This document shows positions 1 through 11,300 of a DNA stretch of 64,000 nt, piece after piece. The position numbers and the translations under genes were made by a program. Source of the stretch: Protonemura montana. Its lineage: Eukaryota; Arthropoda; Insecta; Plecoptera; Nemouridae. The stretch's first letter is position 1, and each line of letters begins with the position of its first letter. The DNA is taken from contig OX387611.1 of the NCBI GenBank assembly GCA_947568835.1, positions 11,508,350 to 11,572,349 of the forward strand, given 5' to 3'. The notes under the pieces were generated by a model that ran no database searches, was not told the origin of the DNA, and worked only from the letters and a program-made list of their open reading frames with translations.

Positions 1-2530
1 TGAACGACATACCAAGATCCGTAGAAACGGGACTCTCAGATCACTTAGCCCAAAGGATAGCCATTACAATGACAGCTGATAAACAAGAGACACGCTATGT
101 ATATGCAAGGAAAATCTCCGATTTACAGATTCAAGAATTGGCGGCAGAGTTAAGTGTGAAAGATTGGAACATGGTGTACATGGGAGCCACCATAGACGAC
201 AAATTTGGCATTTTCCTTGCAATTTTCCTGGAAGCTTACGAAAGACTTTACCCCAAAAGAAAACAGCGTGAAGTCACAAGAAATATCCAAAGAAAAGAAT
301 GGATGACGGAAGAAGTAAAAAAAAGCGTGCGAAGAAAAAAGAAAATTATTCATTCTCACCAGGAAAAGAAATGGTGGACGGTATAAGGAAGATATGAAGA
401 TAGCAAGAAAGAACGCCCAAAGAATGGTGAGGAAAATCAAGAAAGACCACAACGAAAGAAAAATGCAAAGTGCGGCAAACAAGAATAAAGCGACATGGGA
501 TATTATAGACACTAATACAGGAAAACAGAAAACGAGGAGTCAAGTAGATTACAAGAAGTTAAGTGTGCAGAAAAATGGAAAACTTGTAACAGATCCAGAA
601 GAGGTTGCAAACACCTTGAATGAATATTTTGCGACAGTAGCTGCAAGAACAATGGGAGATACCGCAGTCTCTCTACAAGATTGCGAAGTGAAAATGGGAA
701 ACAGAAAGTGGGAAAGACAATGGTCTTGGAAGTTACAGATGAGAGGGAGGTAATGCAGATAATAAGGGAACTCAAAGAAAAAAAAATCCTTCGGGTGGGA
801 TGAGGTCCCAAGTAAGGTAATTAAAGGGGTAAGCTTACAAATTGCCACCCCTGTAGCCCACCTTATCAACTTCACATTCATGACCGGCCAATTTCGAACT
901 CAAGCAAAATGGGCAATAATTAAAGCAATATATAAGAAAGGCGCAAGGACGAATATAGATAACTATAGACCGATCGCACTCACTAGTTTTTTTTTCAAAG
1001 ATACTGGAAAGAGTTTTCTTAATTAGACTGACTAACTTTTTAACGGAAAACAAAGTAATATGCGCGAGCCAACACGGATTTCGAAAAGGGTTTTCAACAG
1101 CTTCGGCAATTTGTGAAATGGTTAGTAGAATAACAGAGGCATTGGAAAAAAGGTTACATGTTAGTGCAATCATGTGTGATCTCACTAAAGCATTTGATAC
1201 TATATACCATGCGGTGTTACTAGAAACAATTAAATTCTATGGGATCAAAGACAAAGCAGGGGAATGGTTGCAATCATACCTGACTGGCAGGGAGCAGAAA
1301 GTGATTATTAACACCGTTAAAGGAAATGTGTCGTCCAGATGGGAAACTAGCCCAACAGGAATCCCGCAAGGCTCATTATTGGCTCCGACCCTATTTAGTC
1401 TATACATAAATGACCTCCCGACTAATTTAAACTGTCTCATGGCCAATGCTATTTTATATGCCGATGACACAAGTCTACTGGTTGCAGGCAGTAGTGCAGA
1501 AGAACTAAGAGATAACATGGCCCAGACCCTGGACGACATAGGAAAATGGTTTCAGCCTAACATGCTTAAATTAAATGTAAACAAAACCAATGTCATGAAC
1601 TTTAAGTCGAGGGAGAACCAGCAACCACGATAACAGAGCAGGCGAATGAAACGGTGGAAGAGTGTCCTTTTCTAGGAGTGCAGATTGATTATAGATTAAA
1701 TTAGAAGGATCACGCGAGAAAGATTATTAATAGGCTAAACTCGGCTTGTTTTGCCTTAAAAATGCTAGCAAACCATGTACATAACACCACATTGAAAATT
1801 GCTTTTCATGCAAATTTAAAATCCATACTTAGCTATGGAATAATTGTATGGGGTGGGTGGCCAGCAGCAAATAAGGTGTTAATTACCCAAAAAAAAGGCT
1901 GTTAGGATAATAAAGGGAGTAAGGAGAAGGCGATCGTGTCGTAAATTATTTAAAGAGTTGAAAATATTGACGGTACCCAGTCTATACAATATAGCTGTTC
2001 TATTGTTTATGAAAGATAACCCGGAGCGATTCCAAAAGAACAAAGATATACATGATCGTGATACTAGGGGCAAAGATCACCTTCGTCCTAAAAAAAGTAA
2101 AACTGAGGTAGGAAGAAGAGAAATTTCACACATGGGACCAATATTTTTCAACCATCTGCCGACGAGTCTTAGAGAAAATCGTCTAAATAGAACAGAGTGC
2201 AAAAAAAAACAGTGAAAGGTTTTCTTATTGCCCATAGTTTTTATAGCACTGACGAGTTTTATTTAGAGACAATTGTAAATGTGAATACTGTTTCAATCGA
2301 TGAAACTTTTTTATAAATTTTGATTTAGTTTTTAGTTTCAGATTTAGATGTTTGATTTAGTTGCACATGTTTTTGCACACATTTTTTCAACTCTTTGACA
2401 ACTTTCAATGCTCGTAAGATTTATTTTTTAAAATACCTTGCATTAAGAGCGTGTAGATATGTATGCAATATGTACAATGAAAGAAAAAAAAATTAAAAAA
2501 AAAATTAAATAATAAATAAATAAAATAATT
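1..2530 (+). mobile_element. Decayed non-LTR retrotransposon (LINE, Jockey/CR1-like), 5' end outside window
   Basis: A degenerate LINE runs in from the left edge. The first bases encode the end of an APE-type endonuclease (a GLSDH motif near base 35), followed by a basic linker readable at 69-386 and 394-753. A reverse transcriptase core lies at about 1000-1633, and the C-terminal end, with a typical GP-x-F-x-NHLP motif, is at about 2130-2215. The reading frame shifts several times (for example near the T-run at 988) and stops interrupt it, so the copy is dead. The 3' end is A-rich with ATAAATAAATAAAATA at about 2505-2525. The clade call (Jockey/CR1 group) is inferred from motif spacing only. 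Confidence 0.88.
1000..1633 (+). pseudogene. Reverse transcriptase domain of the LINE, frame-broken
   Basis: The longest intact stretch (1118-1633) shows RT motifs in order: DLTKAFDT (catalytic Asp block A), a GIPQGSLLAPTLFSLYINDLP-type block B, and YADDTSL (catalytic Asp pair). This is followed by the KWFQPNMLKLNVNKT thumb-side motif. The upstream block (RPIALTS, ...QHGFRKGFST) is in another frame, so an indel separates them. The active-site residues survive but the protein cannot be made as one chain. Confidence 0.88.
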
Positions 2531-2693
2531 GTTTAAGTCGCTCCTGTTTTTCAAATTGATGCATATTTTAGAATTTATTTGTAATTTTACTGTCATGGCT
2601 GTTGTCAGGAAATCCATAGACTACACCTTGTTTATTTATTTTAACTGCAACTGTCATCTTCGTATTGTGTTAAAATTTGTATTGATTTTTTAT

Positions 2694-2950
2694 AATTAAC
2701 AACACTATAACCGTCATAAAAACTGATGTCCAAACGGGGACTCAAACCTCGATCTCCACCTCTCGCGGGTGTTGCTCTAACCAATTGAGCTACTTGGAAA
2801 CTTGCTTTTTGAGAGGATTTTAGTGTATTTGATGAGAATGACAGTTCTCCAAGGATTAGAACCATGAGGCTGTGAATACTCACAGTCACTCTGATTCTAG
2901 TGACGCTATATCACGTCACAACCTGTCAATCTCGAGTAACTACAATTAGA
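2694..2950 (-). mobile_element. tRNA-derived SINE, minus orientation
   Basis: On the minus strand a tRNA-like segment (about 2800 down to 2729) shows an A box (TAGCTCAATTGGTTAGAGC) and a B box (GGTTTGAGTCC), the split Pol III promoter of tRNA genes. The same extended sequence recurs at 9148-9400, 29760-30105, 37490-37745 and 53915-54228, with a conserved flank reading CAGAGTGACTGTGAGTATT. The dispersed, degenerate copies show this is a SINE family and not a functional tRNA gene. Confidence 0.8.
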
Positions 2951-3393
2951 CTTTGGCTGCTTTTTTGGACGTCTTTGCTCTTTATTAGTAATTGACGAGA
3001 AGAACTAATCTTCAATTCCACTAGATCCCAAAAATTTCTTTGTTTCACGTATTTCGGCCAAATCTATCAAATAGTTTTTGTACGAAAAAAGATTCCGGAA
3101 AGGTCACATTTGTTGACCCAAAACGCCATTTTTTTAACACGATTAATTTGAGCGTTTTTGGCCAAGATTACAACATTGTAGCGTGAAGTTGACCGACCTT
3201 ACTGAACCGAAATGATAATAGCAATTAAATATGATACATTGTATTATTAAAAATCGGTATCATATCAATTCAATGACCCGGATTCCTATACTATCGGATT
3301 CGATCCGATCTTGGCCCGTCATGTTTTAGCACATAAAGCTAGGTGCATTGCTTATAGTACCTAACCCGCAGTAAAATCTCTTTTACCTAACCA
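2951..3393. other. Non-coding interval
   Basis: No coding potential, RNA gene or repeat recognised between the tRNA-like SINE and the 5S-like dimer. Confidence 0.5.
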
Positions 3394-3549
3394 AGTGCAG
3401 TGTTGATTAACTTTGGTGATCTCACGAGGACCGGTGTTTCCAACACGCCAAACCGTTCGGTGGTCATCCATCCAATACCTGACTCAGCGCAGTGTCGCTT
3501 AACTTCGTTGATCTCACGAGGACCGGTGTTTCCAACACGCCAAACCGTT
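3394..3549 (-). repeat. 5S rRNA-derived SINE head, tandem dimer, minus orientation
   Basis: Two adjacent copies on the minus strand of a segment resembling animal 5S rRNA: ACACCGGT, CTCGTGAGATCA, the box A-like AGTTAAGC(A/G)AC and the box C-like GGATGG(A/G)TGACC. These are the blocks of the 5S internal control region. The same head begins the full-length SINE at 43288-43725. The far 5' and 3' stems of real 5S RNA are absent, so this is not a 5S gene. Confidence 0.75.
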
Positions 3550-4041
3550 ACTTTATCAATATATAAAAATATTTTTATTTTAAGATAGATGGAAACTCGC
3601 GAGCTTTTTCTCTTGCTGCATTTTTGTCGTTGAATCAATAAATAATCCAAGTTCAAAACTGTGAACCATGTTCTTGAAAATAAAAATGTATGCACTCTAA
3701 GGTTAGGTTCGAGATAAGTTCTGAACCCCAAGTCTAGACAAGTTTATTTCGCTTTGCCCTCTAGTCTATCGGAGAGTATTTAAAGGACCACCTTCAATTG
3801 ACATTTAAAAATTACTGTATGTGAGGAACATCAATTAATTAAGGATCCCGTGAAAAAGAAAAATCTAAAAAAATGCGGTGCACATTTCTCGCACTTTTTC
3901 TTTTTGGCGCGAAGCTCCGTGCGTGACGTCAGAGATAGGGAGTCTGCAGCGGCAGTCTGCAAGACTGTAAGACGCGCGCTGCAGAGTCGGTAGGGTCGGC
4001 GCGCTCGCGATAGTGTCGCATTGTTTCATTGAAGTGTGGCA

Positions 4042-4317
4042 ATGGCTGGACCTTTCAGTTTAGACCCGAAGTTTACTCAGAGCGAGATTGAAGAAAATAT
4101 TTGCAAAAAAGCCGATGAAAGGAGACTACAAGAATCCTTTGTAGGGCGAGCAGGAAACACCTCGTGGTGTACGTGTGGTAACTGCGTTGCAATGGACAGC
4201 GACGTAGAATCGCATTGCTGTAAAGAGCCACCACAAATACGAGCGTTGTGCCAGAATGACGAGTGCATTACCGAGCACGGGTCATTCGACGTTATCACGA
4301 ATGACGTTATCCGTTGA
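4042..4317 (+). CDS. Truncated Cys-rich protein resembling the P2X7 intracellular 'ballast' domain
   Basis: This is a 91-residue ORF from ATG 4042 (a GTG lies in frame 6 bp upstream). The first half is charged and helical-looking. The second half contains W-C-T-CGNC, then a CC pair, then C...CITEH-x-x-F. This order of cysteines and His is the pattern I associate with the zinc-binding C-terminal ballast domain of P2X7 receptors (P2RX7_C family), also found in many stand-alone invertebrate proteins. Only the N-terminal part of the domain is present; the ORF stops at 4317, overlapping the end of the antisense THAP ORF by 36 bp. No P2X channel domain is present. It lies within a transposon, so it is probably element cargo rather than a host gene. 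Confidence 0.65.
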   Translation: MAGPFSLDPKFTQSEIEENICKKADERRLQESFVGRAGNTSWCTCGNCVAMDSDVESHCCKEPPQIRALCQNDECITEHGSFDVITNDVIR

Positions 4318-4719
4318 CGGCTCGTTCAAATAATCTGGCACATGGTCCAATAACTCCTCTTTCTCCTTATTGATCAAAAACATGGACTTCTGACGCTTTT
4401 TCGGTGGAGGACAAACATTCGAATGTGATTTACCAGTCATGAGCAACGACGGGACTGCCGTTTTCTTCAAAATGGGTCTGGATTTCACTGCATCGCCCAT
4501 CAATTGCAGTTTTAGTTTGTTGCGAATTTCAAAATCATCTTCTTGAAAATGTGCGGAACAAACACACGAGGATTTTCTTGGGACAAAATCTGTCCGATTA
4601 ACTTTATGCAACCATTGCCGATACATCCCAGGAAACTTATTCTTATCTGGAAATTTGTGGAAAGAAAATGGGCCTTTCGTGTTCGAACACTGATACACAA
4701 CACAATGATTGTTCACCAT
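4282..4719 (-). CDS. THAP-type zinc finger protein inside the TTAA element
   Basis: A 145-residue ORF on the minus strand with ATG at 4719. The N-terminal ~70 residues are a THAP domain: C-VVYQ-C (C-x4-C), SFHKFP, a W-L-x-K-x-NR segment, then C-SAHF (C-x2-H) and later an AVPS-type motif corresponding to the family AVPTIF box. THAP domains bind DNA through this C2CH zinc site and occur in P-element-like and Kolobok transposases and in host regulators. The tail after residue ~95 is short, basic then acidic, with no transposase core. Either the element encodes only the DNA-binding part or the catalytic region was deleted. The frame is intact. Confidence 0.88.
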   Translation of the reverse strand: MVNNHCVVYQCSNTKGPFSFHKFPDKNKFPGMYRQWLHKVNRTDFVPRKSSCVCSAHFQEDDFEIRNKLKLQLMGDAVKSRPILKKTAVPSLLMTGKSHSNVCPPPKKRQKSMFLINKEKEELLDHVPDYLNEPSTDNVIRDNVE

Positions 4720-5484
4720 TATTCTGCAGTTGGTTCACTTATAAAGTAGCAATCGTTAGACATAGCACACATAGACAAATATACGAGACAAATATAGTAA
4801 CGAGAAAAAACAATCCTACTCGCAAAGAGGTATCGCACGAACTAACTGGCAGCAGCCGCGGCAACCGGGCAGCGCTTGCTAGCCCTGCAGACTACCTATC
4901 TCTGACGTCACTAGCGGAGCTTCGCGCCAAAAAGAAAAAGCGCGAGAAAATATGCACCACATTTTTTAAGATTTTTCTTTTTTACGGGATCCTTAATTAA
5001 TTGATGTTCCTCACATACAGTAATTTTTAAATTTCAATTGAAGGTGTTCCTTTAAGATGCTTTCTTTCTGAGTTTCTTTGACGTTTTTACTGAAAACATC
5101 TTCTCAATTCTAGTCAAGAAGTCTTTACACTGTTCGAACTGCGTGCTATCATCTTAGAGCTGGCTGTCGCCCTTAGTCTTTACACTGGTAATTCTTACCA
5201 TATTTCTTGCTTTTTTCATCTTCTTTACCTTCTTTACAATTTTTCTTCAAAACTGGTACTAAAATCTTCTACTTTGAGTTGATATTTCTTAAAAAAAATG
5301 AGTACCTTACATCGCATTTTGAGGGAATTAACTAGTTGTAACTCACTGGATCCTTGACTTGATTGATAACTAGGAAATAGTTGTACTAATTGTATTTCAA
5401 AGTGACCGAACTGTTAAAATTGGGTTATATGGTACTGATTTTTAGACTCATGCCTACTTTATCTAAATTAGCACTTTGTTTTGA

Positions 5485-6430
5485 CAAAAACTATTTGAAT
5501 TGGGTTTTGAATGCTAAGTGAAGAACAATTAAATTTCCCGACGTTTCGTAACTTGTACCTGTTATTTCTTCGACAATTTTCCGATAAAAAAAAAAAAAAA
5601 GTCTCAAAACTATTACCTAGTTCAAGCTTCCTAAATGCAATAACACATATTCTTAAGAAAAACTATTTGAAATGGGTTTTGAATGCTAAGTAAACGACAA
5701 CTAAAATTCCCGACGTTTCGTAACATGTAGGTACTATAGTTACTTCTTCAAGGGTTAGAGCAGTCCTGACAATTTTCCAATAACAAAAGAACCACATAAA
5801 ATTATAACAATTACCTAGTTCAAGCATCCTAAATGCATCTAAATAAAATAATCAGGATCAATAACTTAAAAACAAATGTATTTTGTATAAAATCCCGAAG
5901 GATAAGGATAAATCAAGTAAACATGAGTCTAAAAACCATCATAACACATATTATTATTATTATTTTTATTATTGGTCAGTCATTACTAGCCTAAGATTGA
6001 CATGATCGCCGTCCCAATATTTTCAGGTGGATCGTTATGCTACCCATTCTTCCAGACGAGACACCCGTATCCAGTGCAGGTTTTTCCCGTCTTCCCAGTT
6101 AACAACGTCCATTTGGAGGTAAGAATCATACCTGTTCGAGCCTCAATCTTGAGTTCGTATGATATACAAGTTTCAGAAATTATTTGATACTATTCTACAA
6201 AAGCTGGGTCTAAAAATCAGAGTTAAAACGTAACCCCTAACAAATATCGGTGGAAATTTGTTTTCACTATGTTAAAAAACCGTGAAAATCTGGAAAACTG
6301 TCTGTTTGTGCGCTCTGGTCGAATGAGGGGAAGGTTAGACTAGAATTGACAAAACTATTTTAGTTGGGCTCGGAATGCTAAGTGAAGAACAACTAAATTT
6401 CCCAACGTTTCGTAACTTGTACCTGTTACC
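5485..6430 (+). repeat. Dispersed ~110-130 bp repeat, three copies
   Basis: Segments beginning near 5485, 5652 and 6342 share AACTATTTGAAT/ATGGGTTTTGAATGCTAAGT followed by a CCCGACGTTTCGTAAC block. A fourth partial copy lies at 15965-16020. There is no coding potential; the origin is not recognised. Confidence 0.6.
6027..6118 (+). CDS. Orphan coding exon 1 of an unrecognised gene
   Basis: A 92 bp segment bounded by a good acceptor (TATTTTCAG) and donor (GAG|GTAAGA). Read with two leading bases it encodes 30 residues containing LCYPFFQTRHPYPVQVFPVF. It ends in phase 0, matching the phase-0 start of the candidate exon at 7633-7752 on the same strand. No family is recognised. The 5' part of the gene is not identified. 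The call rests on splice signals, phase agreement and codon-like composition only. Confidence 0.4.
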
Positions 6431-6843
6431 GTTGAGTGTAGGTTATAGGTAGAGTTTCAACGTCAATGTTAAAGTCTCTGCGTGAAAAATGACTACCTTA
6501 CCGACAAAAATGCAGAGTACCGGACAATCACGTTAAGTGGAGCCACTGTCGTATGAATTTTAATTTCGATATTTCTCGTAGGTTAACTCACTTTTGAAAC
6601 TTTTCATGCTCAAACAATCTTCATCAATGTTTACCTCAATGATTGATAAACACATGTAACGATATTCATAAGCGAGTAACCTACTATAAATATCGAAATT
6701 AAATTTCATACGACAGTGGCTCCACTTAACGTGAACTTCCGGTACTCTGCATTTTTGTCGGTAAGGTAGTCATTTGGCGGCCATTTTTCACGCAGAGACT
6801 GTAACATTGACGTTAAAACTCTACCTATAACCTACACTCAACG
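6430..6843. mobile_element. Fold-back MITE with 7 bp target duplication
   Basis: The 414 bp element is almost entirely an inverted repeat of about 180-200 bp arms. The left end CGTTGAGTGTAGGTTATAGG is mirrored at the right end, and the inner blocks GACTACCTTACCGAC and AGTGGAGCCACTGTCGTATG are mirrored too. The 7-mer CTGTTAC flanks it directly on both sides (6423-6429 and 6844-6850). A second complete copy is at 30354-30717 with a different 7 bp duplication. There is no ORF; the superfamily is undetermined. Confidence 0.88.
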
Positions 6844-6850
6844 CTGTTAC

Positions 6851-7632
6851 TTTATCAAGGGTTACACTAGGATTAATTTGAGTTTGCCACTTTCTGGGGT
6901 GCTTGTACCAACCTAGAAAACATGACACCACGATGCTACTGTTAACTATCCGATTTAAAAGCAACAAAATAATGTTTTTCTTTGGTTGAAACATTTAAAA
7001 TAATTTCAGGAAAACAAAATATTTAATGAAAAACAATCAATGTTTATCAACCAAAGTTAAAATTAATATATTTTGGATTACTTTTAACTTTTATCAGATT
7101 TTGGCAGGAAACCAAGCTCGCAAACTGCTTTTTGGCAGCCATTGCTAGAATCCGCTAGTGTACGGTAGGTATTTAGCAGAAGTCACTAGCACTTTTAGCT
7201 TTGCATTTAAGTTCTTATTTTTCAATAGAATTAATTTCACGTAAATAAACTGATAAATTCACAAAGAATTTAAGTGCATGATGCATTGTTCGATCATAAT
7301 TTTCTGGTTAATTTCAAACTCCCCGGTGAAGACTGGCTTTATTTTGCATTCTAAAGTTGGCAATATGTAGTCAGAGTTCACCAGGTTGTGGCAAAGTAGG
7401 GCTAACACAACTGTAAAGTAGTCCTTGACAAAGTAGCCGGTACAAGTTACGAAAAGTTGGTCAATTAAATTTATTAATACAAATAATAAATACAATAACT
7501 TTCAATTTTATTTTTACACATTCCTACATTCAAATTTCTCACAAAATTGACAGTTTCTACGACTTAAAAAACCGAGAAATAATTGTGAACAATTTGTAAT
7601 TTGTAATTTGTGGTCTCTGTGACATGTTCCAG
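6851..7632. other. Non-coding interval
   Basis: AT-rich sequence with no recognised gene or repeat before the next candidate exon. Confidence 0.45.
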
Positions 7633-7752
7633 AAACTTGCACATTTGACTAACCAGCAACGGGCTTGGAACGTCAACAAGGGGTACGCACAGGCTGTCGC
7701 CAACGCATATGCGTCAGGCTACAGCACCTACCCTAGCCATGGCTCGTACAAG
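7633..7752 (+). CDS. Orphan coding exon 2 of an unrecognised gene
   Basis: A 120 bp segment between an acceptor (ATGTTCCAG) and a consensus donor (AAG|GTAAGA), open in phase 0 and encoding 40 residues rich in Ala, Tyr, Ser and Gly (for example GYAQAVANAYASGYSTY). It is in phase with the candidate exon at 6027-6118. A last exon could begin at the acceptor near 8011 or 8015, where short frames run to a stop, but the choice cannot be made from sequence. It might belong to a gene whose start lies left of the window. No homology is recognised. Confidence 0.4.
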
Positions 7753-7776
7753 GTAAGAATCATACAGAGTATATAC

Positions 7777-7962
7777 CGAACGGTTTGGCGTGTTGGAAAC
7801 ACCGGTTCTCATGAGATCACCGAAGTTAAGCAACACTACGCTGAGTCAGGTATTGGATGGGTGATCACCGAACGGTGTGGCGTGTTAGAAACACCCGTCC
7901 TCGTAAGATCACCGAAGTTAAGCAACACTGCGCTGAGTCAGGTATTGGAACGGGTGACCACC
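7777..7962 (+). repeat. 5S rRNA-derived SINE head, tandem dimer
   Basis: Two head-to-tail ~91 bp units, each starting GAACGGT(T/G)TGGCGTGTT and containing the 5S-like AAGTTAAGCAACAC and GTATTGGA...GGGTGACC blocks. It sits in the presumed intron after the orphan exon at 7633. Confidence 0.75.
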
Positions 7963-8346
7963 AAACCAGTTCTGATTGGAAATATTTGTTCAAGGTGCTG
8001 CAATTTTGCAGACAGCTATTTGGCAAAGTCAGTGCATGTTGATAAAATCTGTGATAGTCAAGGTTCGTGCATTTGTAAAGGACGCTGATAAAAAAAATAA
8101 TCGTCTTATTAATTATTTTAATTTTTTTGTTAAATGTTGTCAATGAATGTATGACCTTATTTGATCTCCCCCCACGTTTCCACTTGAAAACATCAGCTAA
8201 TAAGATCGCAGGATGATTTAGAGGCCAGAGATTTGGGAGAAAAAACTGACGATTTGCGTCAAAACTGGTCAATTCGAAGGTTATCTCTTTTTCCTTTTAA
8301 AGCTAGCACCCAAGTGTCCCCAGACACATTATTGCCGGCCTCAACG

Positions 8347-11300
8347 ATGAAGTACCAACTGATTCTTGCGGTATTGGTTTTTCTGGTGGTAGCTGGTAAG
8401 TCTTCTGTTTCAATTCTACCCTTTTTTTATTTAGTTTTGTGTTCGGAGTGGTTTTTAAGATAAAACAATTTACTAACCTTTCAAGCAACAGAGTGGAACC
8501 TTGTCTTCTTTTTCTAATATCACTTTTATTGTTATTTTTGATCAATTTCGCTCATTTTTTAAGGCTAGTCCTTTTTTTTTAAGTTTTGGAACCCCAAATG
8601 TTTTTGGAATTAAATCACCTTAAAAGATCGTTAAGAGAGAATTTTGAATTCATTTTTTTTAAATCGATTTTATTTTTCATCCATTACTTAAAACATGAAG
8701 ACAATATTTAATTTAAGGCACGTGACTTGATTGTGCCAAACCATTTAACTTCTTCTTCGTACTCCTTATCAATTGCCAGCTGTGTTTTACTATCATCCCG
8801 TCTCAAAAATTGATACCCAAACGGAGACTCGAACCCCGATCTCCACCTGTCGCGGAAGTTGCTCTAAACAATTGAGCTATTTGGACACTGGCTTTTTGAG
8901 ACGATTTCAAATTCTTGATTGATCAAATTCTCACGCGTCTCAAAAATCATATGCTAGAAGAACCAAGTTCCAGGGCCTGATCGGCCCTGAGTGAAGGAAA
9001 TTTTAGATTATATCTCTTCTTGTTTCCTTATGCGACCATTCTTTGCAAAATTCTATACTTTATGCTAAAATTGATCACATCGAATTCGAATGACATTCCC
9101 TTTCATTTTATAAAAATACGTTTGTTTCACAGTCAATACTCTTTAAGGATGAAATCTTATTAAAATTGCAAACGCTTGCAATGCGCGGGGTATTTTATTA
9201 TTAACAACACTGTAACCGTCTCAAAAATTGATGCCCAAACGCGGCCTCCAACCCCGATCTCCACCTTTCGCGGGTGTTGCTCTGAACCATTGAGCTACTT
9301 GGACACTGGCTTTTTGAAAGGATTTTAGTGTATTTGATGAGAATGACAGTTCTCCAAGGAGTAGAACCATGAGGCTGTGAATACTCACAGTCACTCTGAC
9401 ATTTGCTTACCTCCGCAGTGCATACCAACGTTACCATATTCGTAACCACGAAGAGCAAATTGTGTTCTTATTTTTCTAGATGTTGCCCAAGCGTGTTGCT
9501 CGTTCATAATTCATCCTCCGGTCGCAGCAGCACCACCACCGCCGCCACCACCGCCACCACCGCCACGAACTAAAACTACAACACCCATACCAGAGACAAC
9601 AACAACTAGACCAGCAGTATCTACACCTGGCATGGTAAGTACCGAGGTCTGACCTAGTATCTTTCAAAGTTTCACTGCTAATCACACGTAAACTTCTAAC
9701 GAATCTCCACCAACAGATAATTAAAGTGTAAGGTTTCGCTAATCAAAGTAAATTATTAATTATTTTGTGGTGTTTAACGACGCGTTGTTTTGACATCTTG
9801 CCTTGCGACACTGGTCTACTGGCGTCGGTGAATGAGTGGATGATGATGAGATGATGATGATGAACCTAACGTAGCCTAGAAAGGAGGAGGGGAAACTCGG
9901 TGCCGGCACGTAGCCTAATCCTGTCAAACAGCACCAAGGGAATCACCGGCTTAACGTCCCTTCCGAAGGACGGTACAACGCGAAAAACAGGATTCCTCCA
10001 CAAATCCATGCTGTCGAGAGGTTGATAAGCACGGCGAGTGGAGTTGCTGTACTAACTTTCATTGCTCAGCCTCTCTCCCAAACAGAACTGGTCATGTGTA
10101 TGATGGTCACCCATCCAATACCTGACCCAGCGCAGTGTTGCTTAACTTTCATCCCTCCAACCTCTCTCCCGAACAGAACTGGTCATGTGTATGATGGTCA
10201 CCCATCCAATACCTGACCCAGCGCAGTGTTGCTTAACTTCGGTGATCTAACGAGAACCGGTGTTTCCAAAACGCCAAACCGTTCGGTTAAGCAAAGTGAA
10301 CACGAAGCCAAGAGTTATGATTGGAAACAATGTTTAATTACGATGTAGTTGTTGTTCCGGCGGACCGGTAATAAAACTTGAAGGACAGAAGTCAACTGAC
10401 TCTCCTCAGGGTCGCAGCCCTTCTGGATCGTCTGCCCATCTACCTGTCCCGGTATGAGGGACAGGTTACTAACCGCACAAAGTGGCGGGAACGGTCTAGA
10501 GGGCATGGGAATATACAGAAATTCCAAATTGATGATACTTTTTAATGGGTGTAGTAATCTCTTTGTACGGGTTTTACCAACATTTCTAGTTGATTCTATT
10601 ATTTGATTGACTTTAAATAGAAACCTGAATTTCTTAAAAGCTTCCGAATTGGGAGAGCGGGAAGACTTGAAATAAATAGTGTGTGAACTGCGTAACGTTG
10701 CGTGCACCGGCCACTACACCTCTTAAAACCGGCGAACTGCTTTAAGTAATTAGCATAAACAGTGAAGTCAAAATAATTAACTGAGAGCCATGTTTTCTAG
10801 CTCACAATCAATTTTTTACCGTCAAACCCATGCTCACCTGTGTTTTTTTTTTCTTTATATTTACTTACTGAATCATTAATTTTTCTTCACTTCTCTTTCA
10901 TTACCTGAGTTCTTTCAAAGTTCTAAAGGTAAACAGGGCTGCACATTTGAATAGAGAGTTTAGACTTGGTCAGGATTTCCTTGGTGCAATTCTGTTCGGG
11001 AGAGAGGTTGTAGGGTTGAAGTTAAGAAACACTGCGCTGAGTCAGGTATTGGATGGGTGACCATTATACACATGACCAGTTCTGTTCGGGAGAGAGGTTG
11101 GCGGGATGAAAGTTAAGCAACACTGCGCTGAGTCAGGTATTGGATGGGTGACCATCATACACGTTATCAGTTCTGTTCGGGAGAGAGGTTGGAGGGTTGA
11201 AAGTTAAGCAACACTGCGCTGGGTCAGGTGTTGGATGGGTGACCATCATACACATGACCAGTTCTGTTTGAGAGAGAGGTTGGAGGGATGAAAGTTAGTA

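Larger units (their letters stand above)
3784..5051. mobile_element. TTAA-flanked inverted-repeat DNA transposon (Kolobok-like) with two convergent ORFs
   Basis: The ends are long imperfect inverted repeats of about 180 bp. The left begins AGGACCACCTTCAATTGA at 3784; the right, read on the minus strand from 5051, begins AGGAACACCTTCAATTGA. Both continue through the same ATTAATTAAGGATCCCGT, GGCGCGAAGCTCC and TGACGTCAGAGATAGG blocks. TTAA flanks each side (3780-3783 and 5052-5055), as expected for a target duplication of piggyBac or Kolobok elements. The interior holds a Cys-rich ORF on plus and a THAP ORF on minus. No transposase catalytic core is visible in 1268 bp, so the copy is non-autonomous. 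The Kolobok assignment is inference from TTAA plus THAP. Confidence 0.82.
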
